64,000 nt of DNA from Pseudomonas fluorescens (GCF_002022275.1 NZ_MSDF01000054.1:85737-149736); one strand, 5' to 3'; counted from the first letter of the stretch, positions 29,276 to 37,790 are shown. Program-made: numbers and translations. The notes: generated from the sequence alone by a model not told the origin.

Positions 29276-30450
29276 ACCCAGATAACACCTGTACCCTGCC
29301 AAACAGTCAGCTTCAACCTTCGGCACCGCCCTATATAATAAAAATACCCGAGGTAGTGTTTTTCGCCGAGAACACTGTTCTCACAGAGTTCGGCTACATG
29401 ATCCCGGTTTTTTACGACGTGCAACATGAACTCTGGAGGTCAACACTCGATCCAGACACCGCCGTATGGCTCACAGCGAAAAACCAATGGCGTTCCGGTG
29501 CATTTTCATACTGGCAGTCAGTAAGAGAAACCTTACCCCGCCCTACTCGGTTCCGCGACATTGTTCTTCCCAGTTACCCGGTACTGCCCGTTGCTACTCA
29601 GGAGATCCCAAGGCAAATCCACCATATATGGATCGGCACCTCAATGCCCGGCCCAAACATCATTGACACCATCATGCGCAATACGGCCAATACCGCTGAC
29701 TTCACAGTGACCTTGCACACCGATGTCGGCGATGAACTGTTCGCCACGCTAAAAAACAGATTAAAACAAGTGGCGCCCAACATGACGGTGACTCAGCTGA
29801 ACGGCACCGCCTTCTTTGATCAGTTCAAAACAACTGACATCCACAAGCACTACGTAAACGCTTCAACCGGAACAGTCACCAACTACTCAGCCGCTTCCGA
29901 CATGTTGCGCTATCCCCTGGCGAATCACTACGGAGGGATTTACATGGACGTGGACGATAGTTTTTCGCACACGCTCAGTGAACACTCATTCCTGGCTGCG
30001 GATAACGATGTGTTGTTAGGTCCGTTGATCAACCATTACGGCGCGGATTTTACCGGTTACAACAGCAGCATTTTCGCGAGTGCCTCGAATAATCCGGTGT
30101 TGGCCAAGGTCACGGAGGAAATGACCCGCCGATGCGATAACAACGCGGATTTCTTTATAAAACCCCGCCTCCAGGTAACCGACCAATCCAGTCCCGAGTT
30201 CAAGGAATACGCCACCGAGCTCTTTAGTTTGACGGGGCCTCAAGTATTGAATGATGTGTTGGCCAGTGAGCGTCCGGACTACTACAGAACCTTGTTCAAT
30301 CTTTCCCAGGCCTACGGCCCATTGGCACAACACAGCGCGCTTGACACAGCATATGCGGCTGAGCTGACCAGAATCGCCGAGCACTACTTCCCCTTTTTCG
30401 AAAAGGCCCCGGTGGAAATAGGCAAGGAACATTCCTGGGTCAGCACCTGA
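29269..30450 (+). CDS. TcdA/TcdB-like toxin glycosyltransferase (GT44-type)
   Basis: 393 residues. The catalytic core matches the large clostridial toxins position by position: IHHIWIG (Trp121, cf. TcdB Trp102), SAASDMLR (Asp211/Arg214, cf. Asp270/Arg273) and the DXD motif YMDVDD (Asp227/Asp229, cf. Asp286/Asp288). The spacings Asp-3-Arg, Asp-16-Asp and DXD are identical to TcdB. The clostridial domain moves glucose from UDP-glucose to a Thr of Rho GTPases; sugar and target here are unknown. About 110 residues precede the core. There is no signal peptide, protease domain or binding repeat. The ATG at 29269 overlaps the stop of the 1547-aa gene; GTG at 29257 is the alternative. AT-richer than surroundings. 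Confidence 0.8.
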   Translation: MLNPDNTCTLPNSQLQPSAPPYIIKIPEVVFFAENTVLTEFGYMIPVFYDVQHELWRSTLDPDTAVWLTAKNQWRSGAFSYWQSVRETLPRPTRFRDIVLPSYPVLPVATQEIPRQIHHIWIGTSMPGPNIIDTIMRNTANTADFTVTLHTDVGDELFATLKNRLKQVAPNMTVTQLNGTAFFDQFKTTDIHKHYVNASTGTVTNYSAASDMLRYPLANHYGGIYMDVDDSFSHTLSEHSFLAADNDVLLGPLINHYGADFTGYNSSIFASASNNPVLAKVTEEMTRRCDNNADFFIKPRLQVTDQSSPEFKEYATELFSLTGPQVLNDVLASERPDYYRTLFNLSQAYGPLAQHSALDTAYAAELTRIAEHYFPFFEKAPVEIGKEHSWVST

Positions 30451-30510
30451 GTCGACTCCGCGGTTTGATGACTGCGCCAACGATGTGCCGAGAGACTTTC
30501 CCCGACTGGA

Positions 30511-31431
30511 TTAAACCTGCCTATCGGTACGGGGGATCACCGCACCCGGTACCTGAATGACCCTACTTGCCAATCGGTGCCCGACCAACGCGGCTTGTTC
30601 CGGCGAGCCGCTTTTAAGGCGACTCGCCAGGTAAGCCGCACTGAACGAATCTCCCGCCGCTGTGGTGTCGATCACCTTGTCGACCTTCAGCGCCGGTACC
30701 GCAAAACGCTCGCCGTTACAGCGGATCAAACACGCATCCGCCCCACGCTTGAGCACCACTTCGGCAATCGCCGGGTAGGCCGCGAATACCTGTTCGCTGT
30801 CGGCATAGCCAAACAACGCACGCTCGTCATCTTCGGTCAGCAAGGCAATATCGACCTCGGCCATAACGCTGTGATACGCCGCGCGCGCGGCCTCAACACT
30901 GGCCCACAGGCGTGGCCGGTAGTTGTTGTCGAACACCACCTTGCCGCCACGACGCCGGGTTTCGATCAAGGTCTTCAGCAAGCGCTCGCGGCCAACGTCA
31001 CCCAGCACCGCCAGGGTGATGCCACTGAAATAGACCACGTCGTAACCCGGCAATGCCGCCAGGATCGGTTCGGCGGCAGGCGTGGTGAAACAGTCGCGCA
31101 CGGCGGCTTCGTTGCGCCAGTAGAGAAACTTGCGCTCGCCGTTGGCGTCGGTCTGGATGCAATACAAGCCGGGCAAGCGCCCGGCCAGACGCTGGACCAT
31201 GCCGAGGCCAAGGCCTTCATCGGTCCATTGCTGGCACATGGCGTCGCTGAAACTGTCATCGCCCAGGGCGGTGACGTAGTCGACGCTGCCGGTGTCGCCC
31301 AGCTCGCGGCGCAGGTACACCGCCGTGTTCAGGGTGTCGCCGCCGAAGCTTTGGTGCAGGCTGCCGTCGGCGCGGTGTTGCAGTTCGATCATGCATTCGC
31401 CGATGAGGGCGATGCGGGGTTGGGTGGTCAT
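30511..31431 (-). CDS. kdgK: PfkB-family 2-keto-3-deoxygluconate-type kinase
   Basis: 306-residue sugar kinase. The N-terminus IALIGECMIEL and FGGDTLNTAVYL is the KdgK pattern, and the ATP/anion-hole motif DTTAAGDSFSAAYL holds the catalytic Asp. KdgK phosphorylates 2-keto-3-deoxygluconate at O6 to KDPG, feeding Entner-Doudoroff aldolase. The ATG at 31431 (MTTQPR) is chosen; the longer frame enters a REP pair. It is the last gene of a minus-strand cluster with a PLP deaminase, RidA and an amino-acid importer, which suits formation of KDG from an amino sugar acid. Confidence 0.8.
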   Translation of the reverse strand: MTTQPRIALIGECMIELQHRADGSLHQSFGGDTLNTAVYLRRELGDTGSVDYVTALGDDSFSDAMCQQWTDEGLGLGMVQRLAGRLPGLYCIQTDANGERKFLYWRNEAAVRDCFTTPAAEPILAALPGYDVVYFSGITLAVLGDVGRERLLKTLIETRRRGGKVVFDNNYRPRLWASVEAARAAYHSVMAEVDIALLTEDDERALFGYADSEQVFAAYPAIAEVVLKRGADACLIRCNGERFAVPALKVDKVIDTTAAGDSFSAAYLASRLKSGSPEQAALVGHRLASRVIQVPGAVIPRTDRQV

Positions 31432-31460
31432 GGCTGTTGTCTCGGGTGTTCTGGAGGGCC

Positions 31461-31536
31461 CCATCGCAGGCAAGCCAGCTCCCACAGTTGAAGGTATTTA
31501 CACTTCAACCTGTGGGAGCTGGCTTGCCTGCGATGG
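31461..31536. repeat. REP pair, short centre
   Basis: Inverted arms with core GCAGGCAAGCCAGCTCCCAC and its complement only ~10 bases apart and in the opposite mutual orientation to most other pairs in this window, so it can fold as one long hairpin. It lies between the kinase and deaminase genes of one transcription unit. Confidence 0.85.
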
Positions 31537-31548
31537 CCGCGACACGGT

Positions 31549-32757
31549 TTAGAAGCAGGTACGCAGGGACTCAACCACCTGCAACTGCTCATCCACCAGG
31601 CAACCCACCTGCCACTTGTCAAAGGTCAGGCACGGGTGCGAAGTGCCGAAGGAAATGATATCGCCAATACGCAACTCAACCCCCGGCGCTACGGTCATGA
31701 ACGCATGCTGGTCCATCACCGCCGTGACCTTGCACGCGGTCACATCATCACCTTCGGCCGCCACGATGCCCGCCTTGTAGCGCTTGAGCGGCACCGGCAA
31801 ACCGGCGTCGTAGGCCACGTCGCGCTTGCCCAGAGCGATCACCGCAAAGCCAGGTTCCGGCAACGATTGCACATGCGCCCAGACTTCCAGCGCCGGGCGC
31901 AGGCCTTCGTTGAGGTCGCTGCGACGGTCGAGTACGCAGCATTGCGCCTCTTTGTAGATGCCGTGGTCGTGCGCCACATAGCTGCCCGGGCGCAGCACGC
32001 TGAGGAAGTGGCCGGCGGCGTTTTGCTCCTCGAACGATTCGGCGATCAGGTCGTACCAGGCTGAACCCGACGCAGTGACGATCGGCTTGGGCAGATCGAA
32101 AGCCCCGTTGTTTTGCAGGTCTACTGCCAAACTCACCAGGCTGGAGGCAAAGGCGCGGATGCCGCTGATGGCGTGCTCGCCGTGGATCACGCCTTCGTAG
32201 CCTTCAATACCGGTGAGGGCCAGGGCTGGCTGCGCCTTGATCGCTTTCGCCAGTTCGCGCACTTCCTGCTCGCTGCGGCAACCGCAACGGCCGCCAACCA
32301 CACCGTACTCGATCATCACGTTCAGCCGCAGGCCACGGGCGGCGAAGAACAGGCCCAGGTCGGCGACGTTGTCGGGGTGATCGACCATGCAGTGGAAGTC
32401 AAAATCCTTGTCGGCCAGCAAGTCGGCGATCAGCGCCATGTTCGGCGCGCCGACCAGTTGGTTGGCCATCAATACGCGGCGAATGCCGCCGGCATAGGCG
32501 GCACGGGTCTGCACGGCGTTGGCCAGGGTGATGCCCCAGGCGCCCGCCTCGATCTGACGCTGAAACAGTGCGGGCATCATGCTGGTTTTGCCATGGGGCG
32601 CGAGTTCTGCGCCGCTCTTGCTGACAAAGTCCTGCATCCAGCGAATGTTGTGTTCCAGGGCGTCGCGGTGCAGCACCAGGGCCGGCAAGCTGACGTCACG
32701 GACCAGGTGCGCGCCAACGGCGGCGGCGCCTTTTTCAACGGCATTGAGGGCAGACAT
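31549..32757 (-). CDS. Fold-type III PLP amino-acid deaminase (DSD1/D-threonine aldolase-like)
   Basis: 402 residues. N-terminal LPALVLHRDALEHNIRWMQDF and LAPHGKTSMMP, with Lys as likely PLP Schiff base, are the pattern of the alanine-racemase-fold D-serine dehydratase/D-threonine aldolase family. These act on D-amino acids bearing a 3-hydroxyl and usually need a divalent metal; candidate ligands lie near the C-terminus (ISFGTSHPCLTFDKW). With an adjacent KDG kinase and RidA, dehydration/deamination of D-glucosaminate to 2-keto-3-deoxygluconate is my preferred reaction, but a simple D-serine or D-threonine deaminase is possible. AGGAG precedes the ATG. The IclR gene stop is 9 bases upstream. 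Confidence 0.75.
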   Translation of the reverse strand: MSALNAVEKGAAAVGAHLVRDVSLPALVLHRDALEHNIRWMQDFVSKSGAELAPHGKTSMMPALFQRQIEAGAWGITLANAVQTRAAYAGGIRRVLMANQLVGAPNMALIADLLADKDFDFHCMVDHPDNVADLGLFFAARGLRLNVMIEYGVVGGRCGCRSEQEVRELAKAIKAQPALALTGIEGYEGVIHGEHAISGIRAFASSLVSLAVDLQNNGAFDLPKPIVTASGSAWYDLIAESFEEQNAAGHFLSVLRPGSYVAHDHGIYKEAQCCVLDRRSDLNEGLRPALEVWAHVQSLPEPGFAVIALGKRDVAYDAGLPVPLKRYKAGIVAAEGDDVTACKVTAVMDQHAFMTVAPGVELRIGDIISFGTSHPCLTFDKWQVGCLVDEQLQVVESLRTCF

Positions 32758-32766
32758 GGAAAACTC

Positions 32767-33531
32767 CTATTCGTTAATGCGCCGGGCCAGGTTGTTGGCG
32801 CTGTCGATCAACACCCGGCGATAGTCGTTGTAATTTTTGATCGCATCGGCGCGCGGGGCGACGATGCACAAGGTCGCAATGCTGATGCCTTGCGCATCCC
32901 GCACCGGGGCGGCAAAGCAATGGGTAAAGGTGTCGGCCACGCTGTCGAAGGAAAAAAAGCCATCGAGGGTGGCCTGACGGATTTGCGCCAGGAAGGTTTC
33001 CAGCGGCAAACGCTGGCCGTCCGGCAGGATGTAGTCCTCGTAGTCGATCAGGTCAATGATCTGCTGATCGCTCAAGTGCCCCAACAGCAGACGCCCGGAA
33101 GCGGTCCACGGGATGGGTGCGTTTTCGCCGATGTCGGAGGAAATCCGGAAATGCCGCTCGCCCTCGCGCATCAGCGCTACCGTGTATTTGCGCCCGTTGA
33201 GCAGGCACATCTGCGCGGTTTCGTGGGTCTGGCTGACGATTTCCTGCAAGGCGAAATCGGCCTCGCGGGTCAGGTCGAAATGGCGCAGGTGCGCCTGGCC
33301 AAGGAAATACAGCTGGCGGCCGAGGTAGACGTGACCGTCCTTGCCCACGGTTTCGAGGATGCGTCGCTCAAGCAGGGACGCAACCAGTTCGTAGACGGTG
33401 GATTTGGGGCTGCCGATGCCGCTGGCAATATCATTCGGGCGCAAGGGCTGGCCGATTTCCTTGAGAAAATCGAGGATATCGAACGCACGGTCCAGTCCTT
33501 TGGCGCGGCGTTTGATGGTGTCTTCGGTCAT
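32767..33531 (-). CDS. IclR-family transcriptional regulator
   Basis: 254 residues: winged helix-turn-helix in the first ~75 (AFDILDFLKEIGQPLRPNDIA, GSPKSTVYELVASL), then an IclR effector domain (VSQTHETAQMCLLNGRKYTV, PWTASGRLLLGHLSDQQI, ISIATLCIVAP). The start at 33531 (MTEDTIKRR) is the usual N-terminus; the longer frame runs into a REP pair. It sits within the gene cluster it probably controls, immediately before the deaminase gene. A TTCCG-N6-CGGAA repeat before the binding-protein gene is a candidate site. Confidence 0.88.
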   Translation of the reverse strand: MTEDTIKRRAKGLDRAFDILDFLKEIGQPLRPNDIASGIGSPKSTVYELVASLLERRILETVGKDGHVYLGRQLYFLGQAHLRHFDLTREADFALQEIVSQTHETAQMCLLNGRKYTVALMREGERHFRISSDIGENAPIPWTASGRLLLGHLSDQQIIDLIDYEDYILPDGQRLPLETFLAQIRQATLDGFFSFDSVADTFTHCFAAPVRDAQGISIATLCIVAPRADAIKNYNDYRRVLIDSANNLARRINE

Positions 33532-33574
33532 GGCAGTGTCGGTCCGGTCATAGTTGTATGCTGTACAGCGAACC

Positions 33575-33664
33575 CTGTGGGAGCGGGCTTGCCCGCGATG
33601 GCGGCGGTTCAATTACACATTGGCTGCCTGACACTCCGCTATCGCAGGCAAGCCAGCTCCCACA
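33575..33664. repeat. Hybrid REP pair
   Basis: Left arm carries the GCGGGCTTGCCCGCGATG variant and right arm the GCAGGCAAGCCAGCTCCCAC variant, so the two arms belong to different REP subtypes and pair imperfectly. Confidence 0.8.
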
Positions 33665-33696
33665 TTGGATCTTGGGTGGTCTTAAGGTCGCTGCAT

Positions 33697-34086
33697 TTAG
33701 CCTTTTTTCTTGTACGCCACGCAATCAATCTCGACCTTGCAATCGACCATCATGTTGGCCTGTACACAGGCGCGCGCCGGGGCGTGTTCCGGGGTGAAGT
33801 ATTCGCCGAAGACTTTGTTGAAACTCCAGAAATCTCGCGGGTCTTCGAGCCATACGCCTACGCGCACCACGTCTTTGAGCTCGTAACCTGCTTCTTCGAG
33901 GATCGCCACCACGTTGCGCATGGTCTGGCGGGTTTGCTCGACGATGCCGCCGTTGATGATTTCACCGTCCACCGCCGGCACCTGGCCCGAGACGTAGAGC
34001 CAGCCGTCCGCTTCCACCGCACGGGCGAAAGGACGTGGCTGGCCGCCGCCGGCGGTGCTGCCGGTGCCGTAACGAGTAATGCTCAT
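33697..34086 (-). CDS. RidA-family enamine/imine deaminase
   Basis: 129 residues: MSITRYGTGSTAGGGQPRPFARAVEADGW at the N-terminus, SGQVPAVDGEIINGGIVEQTRQTMRNV in the centre and ARACVQANMMVDCKVEIDC at the end, the YjgF/YER057c/UK114 fold. RidA proteins hydrolyse reactive enamine/imine products released by PLP dehydratases. Its place 15 bases after the ABC ATPase gene and upstream of a PLP deaminase gene fits that role. A conserved substrate Arg may be replaced or shifted, since the usual R-x-C block reads RACVQANMM. Confidence 0.88.
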   Translation of the reverse strand: MSITRYGTGSTAGGGQPRPFARAVEADGWLYVSGQVPAVDGEIINGGIVEQTRQTMRNVVAILEEAGYELKDVVRVGVWLEDPRDFWSFNKVFGEYFTPEHAPARACVQANMMVDCKVEIDCVAYKKKG

Positions 34087-34101
34087 AAAAATAACTCCTG
34101 A

Positions 34102-34884
34102 TTAAAAACGAATATTCTTCAAAAATTCAGCCAGACGCGGCGATTGCGGGCGTTCGAAGATGTCCTTCGAGGAGCCCTGCTCTTCAATGCGGCCCTGGTT
34201 CATGAACACGATCTTGTCGGACACTTCGTAGGCAAAGCGCATTTCGTGGGTGACCAGCAACATGGTCATACCCTCTTCCGCCAGGCCCTTGATCACGCTG
34301 AGTACTTCGCCCACCAACTCCGGGTCGAGGGCCGAGGTGACTTCATCGAACAGCATCAGGCTGGGGTTCATCGCAATGGCACGGGCAATCGCCACACGCT
34401 GTTGCTGGCCGCCGGACAACTGGCCGGGGAAGTGATTGCGACGCTCCAGCAGGCCCACGCGGTCCAGCCATTTTTCGGCCAGCGCCACGGCTTCGTCCTT
34501 GCCCATTTTCTTGACCTTGAGCAGGCCGAGGGTGACGTTTTGCAGCGCAGTCAAATGCGGGAACAGGTTGAATTGCTGGAACGCCATGCCGGTCATCGCG
34601 CGGTGCTGGGAGATCACCCGCTCAGGGTGACGCACGCGTTTTCCGGCGATTTCGCTGTAGCCGATGGACTCGCCGTCGAGGGTGATCTGCCCGCCCTGGA
34701 ATTCTTCCAGCAGGTTGACGCACCGCAGCAAGGTGGTTTTGCCCGAGCCACTGGAGCCGATCAAGGTCACTACGTTGCCGCGCTGCATGGACAGGTCGAC
34801 GCCCTTGAGCACTTCGACCTGACCGTATTGTTTGCGCAGGCCGCGAATATTCAGCAGCGGTTGTTCTTTTTGAGGTTGGTTCAT
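34102..34884 (-). CDS. Amino-acid ABC transporter ATPase
   Basis: 260-residue GlnQ/HisP-type ATPase: Walker A GSSGSGKTTLL, signature LSGGQQQRVAIA, Walker B LMLFDEVTSALD and the switch His in LLVTHEM. Its start overlaps the end of the permease gene by 4 bases (34881-34884), showing coupling. It powers the two permeases encoded upstream. Confidence 0.92.
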   Translation of the reverse strand: MNQPQKEQPLLNIRGLRKQYGQVEVLKGVDLSMQRGNVVTLIGSSGSGKTTLLRCVNLLEEFQGGQITLDGESIGYSEIAGKRVRHPERVISQHRAMTGMAFQQFNLFPHLTALQNVTLGLLKVKKMGKDEAVALAEKWLDRVGLLERRNHFPGQLSGGQQQRVAIARAIAMNPSLMLFDEVTSALDPELVGEVLSVIKGLAEEGMTMLLVTHEMRFAYEVSDKIVFMNQGRIEEQGSSKDIFERPQSPRLAEFLKNIRF

Positions 34885-35549
34885 GGCAAGGCCACCCGCT
34901 TTTCAATGTAGCGCCCGAATAACTCGATGGCGTAGTTGATGACAAAGAACAGAAACCCGGCGAACAGGTAGAACTGCAGGGTCATGAAGTTGCGTGCGAT
35001 CACTTGCTGGGAACTCAGCAGCAACTCGGCCACGCCGATCACCGAGAGCAAGGTCGAGGCCTTGACGATTTCGGTGGAGGAATTGACCCAGGTCGGCAGG
35101 ATCTGACGCAGCGCCTGAGGCAGCAGCACATAGCCCAGGGACTGGTAGAACGTCAGGCCAATCGCCTTGCCCGCTTCCAGTTGCCCACGGGGAATGGCCT
35201 GCAGCGCACCGCGCACGATTTCCGAAATGTGCGAGCCGCAGAACAGCGTCAACCCGACCGCACCGGCCTGGAACGCGGTGATTTGCCAACCGAGCACCGG
35301 CAGCATGTAGAAACATGCGAGCACCAGCACGAACACCGGCGTACCACGGATCAAGTCGACATACAGGCGGAACGGCGCACGCATCCAGAACTTGCCATAG
35401 GTCAGGATCAACCCGGCAACGATGCCGATCAACGTGCCGAAAATAATGGCCAGCGCCGAGACATACACACTGGTTTGAAAGCCCGCCCACAGGGTATCCC
35501 GGGCGATCCACAACTCATGCAACCAGCTGGGGGACTCGTACATGGACAC
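34881..35549 (-). CDS. Polar amino-acid ABC permease 2
   Basis: 222-residue HisM/GlnP-type permease with about five membrane segments; the motif RGTPVFVLVLACFYMLPVL and the EAA loop RGQLEAGKAIGLTFYQSLGYVLLPQALRQILP are typical. It follows the other permease gene after 5 bases and has AGGAGGGTG-like sequence before its start. Confidence 0.9.
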   Translation of the reverse strand: MSMYESPSWLHELWIARDTLWAGFQTSVYVSALAIIFGTLIGIVAGLILTYGKFWMRAPFRLYVDLIRGTPVFVLVLACFYMLPVLGWQITAFQAGAVGLTLFCGSHISEIVRGALQAIPRGQLEAGKAIGLTFYQSLGYVLLPQALRQILPTWVNSSTEIVKASTLLSVIGVAELLLSSQQVIARNFMTLQFYLFAGFLFFVINYAIELFGRYIEKRVALP

Positions 35550-35554
35550 CCTCC

Positions 35555-36217
35555 TTAACGACGGATCGCCAGACGCTGTTCCAGGTAACGGAGCAGCATG
35601 GCAATGAGGTAACAGGCAGCCACGTAGAGCGCGGTCGTGACCATCCAGGTTTCAATCACCCGGTAGCTTTCGACGTTGATCTTGCGGGCGTAATAGGTCA
35701 GCTCCGGCACCGCAATTGCGGCGGCCAGGGAGGTGTCCTTGAACAGCGAAATGAAGTTGTTCGACAGCGCCGGCAGCACGTTGCGCAGCATCACCGGCAC
35801 GGTGATGTACGCGCGGATGCGCCACTCGCCCAAGCCAATGGCCAGGCCGGCTTCACGCAACCCCTTGGGAATATTCAACAGGCCTGCGCGGAAGACTTCG
35901 GTCAGGTAAGCACCGGCGTACAACGACAGGGTGATGATGAATGAAGGGATTTTGTCCAGACGCACCCCGAGCGTGGGCAGTGCGAAGTAGATCAACAGGA
36001 TCAGCACGAGGATCGGCGTATTGCGGATCACCGTCACGTACACCGAGGCGAGGATTCGCAGCGCGCGGTGTTTGGACAGCATGGCAAACGCCATCATCAG
36101 GCCGATCACGCAGCCAATCGCGATCGACAGCAGGGCCAGCTCAAGGCCCAGACCGAGCCCCGCCAGCAAGCTGGGGAAATCGCGCCACACGGCGGCAAAG
36201 TTCAACTGATAGTTCAT
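35555..36217 (-). CDS. Polar amino-acid ABC permease 1
   Basis: 220-residue permease of the same class: RNTPILVLILLIYFALPTLG and the EAA loop PKGLREAGLAIGLGEWRIRAYITVPVMLRNVLP. With the second permease it forms the heterodimeric channel. Confidence 0.9.
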   Translation of the reverse strand: MNYQLNFAAVWRDFPSLLAGLGLGLELALLSIAIGCVIGLMMAFAMLSKHRALRILASVYVTVIRNTPILVLILLIYFALPTLGVRLDKIPSFIITLSLYAGAYLTEVFRAGLLNIPKGLREAGLAIGLGEWRIRAYITVPVMLRNVLPALSNNFISLFKDTSLAAAIAVPELTYYARKINVESYRVIETWMVTTALYVAACYLIAMLLRYLEQRLAIRR

Positions 36218-36236
36218 GGTCGGCAGTACCTAAAGC

Positions 36237-36258
36237 GGGGCGCAACACGCTGCGCCCC
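36237..36258. promoter_or_regulatory. Intercistronic stem-loop after binding-protein gene
   Basis: Stem GGGGCGCA / TGCGCCCC with a 6-base loop, between the binding-protein stop and the first permease start on the minus strand and lacking a T-run. Such loops commonly protect the upstream message and keep binding protein in excess of permease. Confidence 0.6.
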
Positions 36259-36269
36259 CGGTTTACACA

Positions 36270-37118
36270 TCACTTGAATTCAACAGGGAAACCGATCGCA
36301 GGTTCTGGCAGGTCTACACCGAACCATTGCTTGAACGAGGCTTTGTAGGTCGGGAACTCCACACCGGTCATGGCTTCATGCAGCGCGGTGTTGACGAAGT
36401 TCAGCCAGTCCTGGTCGCCACGCTTGACGGCGCACGCGTAGGTTTGCGGGCTCCAGGCGTAGGCAGGGCTGCGGTAGCGGCCCGGGTTTTGCACCATCAG
36501 GTACTTGACCGAGGACTGGTCGGTGGCGGCGGCATCGGCACGGCCGGAGTTCACGGCCTGGTACATCAGGTCGACGCTGTCGTACTGGTCGACCTTGGCT
36601 TTCGGCAGGGCCTGGTGCACCAGTTCTTCGGCGTACACGTTCTGCAACACGGCCACGGTCACACCATCACCGGCGGCTTGCAGGTCTTCAATCTCTTTGT
36701 ATTTGCTGTTGATCGGCAACAGCAGGCCCACGCCTTCGCGGTAGTACGGCAGGGTAAAAGCAACCTGCTGCGCACGGCTGGCGGTGACGGTGATGAACTG
36801 GCAACTCATGTCGACCTTGTCGGTCAGCAGGTTGGGAATACGTGCGTCGGAAGACTGCACCACAAACTCGACCTTGCTCGGGTCGTTGAACAAGCCTTTG
36901 GCCACAATGCGGCCGATGTCGATATCAAAACCCTGCAACTTGCCATCCGCTCCCTGGAAGTGCCACGGCGCATTGGTACTGCCTGTACCCACGATGAGAT
37001 GCCCACGCTTGAGCACATCATCGAGCTTGCTGTCCGCCGCGTGCACTACGCTTGCGAGGGAAGCCGATGCGGCGAAGAGAAAAACACACGCTTTAAACAC
37101 GGAAGGTCGGTGATGCAT
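36270..37118 (-). CDS. Amino-acid-type ABC periplasmic binding protein
   Basis: 282-residue family-3 solute-binding protein with a signal peptide ending SVVHAA; mature start DSKLDDVLKRGHLIVGTGSTNAPWHF, then GFDIDIGRIVAKGLF. The ATG at 37118 follows GGAG; the longer frame upstream is not typical coding sequence. It leads the minus-strand cluster ABC importer - RidA - IclR - deaminase - kinase. The cargo is inferred to be an amino acid-like compound, possibly D-glucosaminate. Confidence 0.88.
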   Translation of the reverse strand: MHHRPSVFKACVFLFAASASLASVVHAADSKLDDVLKRGHLIVGTGSTNAPWHFQGADGKLQGFDIDIGRIVAKGLFNDPSKVEFVVQSSDARIPNLLTDKVDMSCQFITVTASRAQQVAFTLPYYREGVGLLLPINSKYKEIEDLQAAGDGVTVAVLQNVYAEELVHQALPKAKVDQYDSVDLMYQAVNSGRADAAATDQSSVKYLMVQNPGRYRSPAYAWSPQTYACAVKRGDQDWLNFVNTALHEAMTGVEFPTYKASFKQWFGVDLPEPAIGFPVEFK

Positions 37119-37451
37119 GACAAGCACTCCAGGAGTTGTGTATTCCGCTATACCGGAACTTAGTATGTAACAACGGAATAGACAGCAGAAAGTGTGCCAC
37201 ACGCGGTAACAGAAAAATATGACAGGTATAAAATCGTTATAAATCAATCATATAAAATAATATGTGAGATAAGGCGTTACGCCAGCACCGCGCCCCCGAT
37301 TGCTACCTTGGGCCCCACACCCCGGTGACAGCGCCAACCCGGTGCGCCACAACGGTGTTACCACGCACCTTTGGGGTGCGCCCGCGCACATGGAAAAATC
37401 CTCGCGCTGAACTAGCCTTGGCACATCACCGCCGACAAGGATCCCGCCCCG
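37119..37451. other. Divergent intergenic region with candidate IclR operator
   Basis: 333 bases between two divergent genes. An inverted repeat TTCCG-N6-CGGAA lies at 37143-37158 and a third CGGAA half-site at 37174, 25-60 bases before the binding-protein start, a fitting place for an IclR-type operator. The section 37180-37260 is AT-rich and probably holds the minus-strand promoter. Nothing else is recognised. Confidence 0.5.
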
Positions 37452-37700
37452 ATGAAGCTCAGCCCTCTCCTGCTTGTGTTCGCCCTTTTGTTGGCTGGCA
37501 ATGCCTCGGCCACCAATGACCGCCGCGACTGCAAGGAACAACTGCAAAAGCTCAAGGAAGCCTACGGCAACGACTACACCAGCCAGAACCATCACGGTTA
37601 TCGCAAGGCCAAGGCGTCCCGGGACAATGAGGAATACAGGAAGTGTGCGAGCCAGGCGCGCAAGGCTCGGGAGCGGATGGAGCGTGATAAGGATGCTTAA
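37452..37700 (+). CDS. Small secreted protein of unknown function
   Basis: 82 residues: a signal peptide (MKLSPLLLVFALLLAGNASA) and a ~60-residue mature part that is highly charged, with two cysteines (RRDCKEQLQ and YRKCASQAR) that could form a disulfide in a helical hairpin. No family is recognised. AAGGATC precedes the start. It stands alone between the importer operon and the thioredoxin-like gene. Confidence 0.65.
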   Translation: MKLSPLLLVFALLLAGNASATNDRRDCKEQLQKLKEAYGNDYTSQNHHGYRKAKASRDNEEYRKCASQARKARERMERDKDA

Positions 37701-37790
37701 GCCTACCTGTCAGAGTTGACAGTAGACGCAGGTGAGCACTCGATTTAGCGTGACGACAAAGCAGCCTGATCAGGCTGACAGGAGGTCGCC

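Noticed and set aside
24632..30450. Prophage or pyocin-type island around the toxin pair
   Set aside because: No integrase, structural phage gene, tRNA or direct repeats border the pair; only composition suggests transfer.
24547..37310. Shared string ATTGCTACCTTG near 24549 and 37299
   Set aside because: Two 12-base matches with different surroundings and no clear placement relative to a promoter; could be chance.
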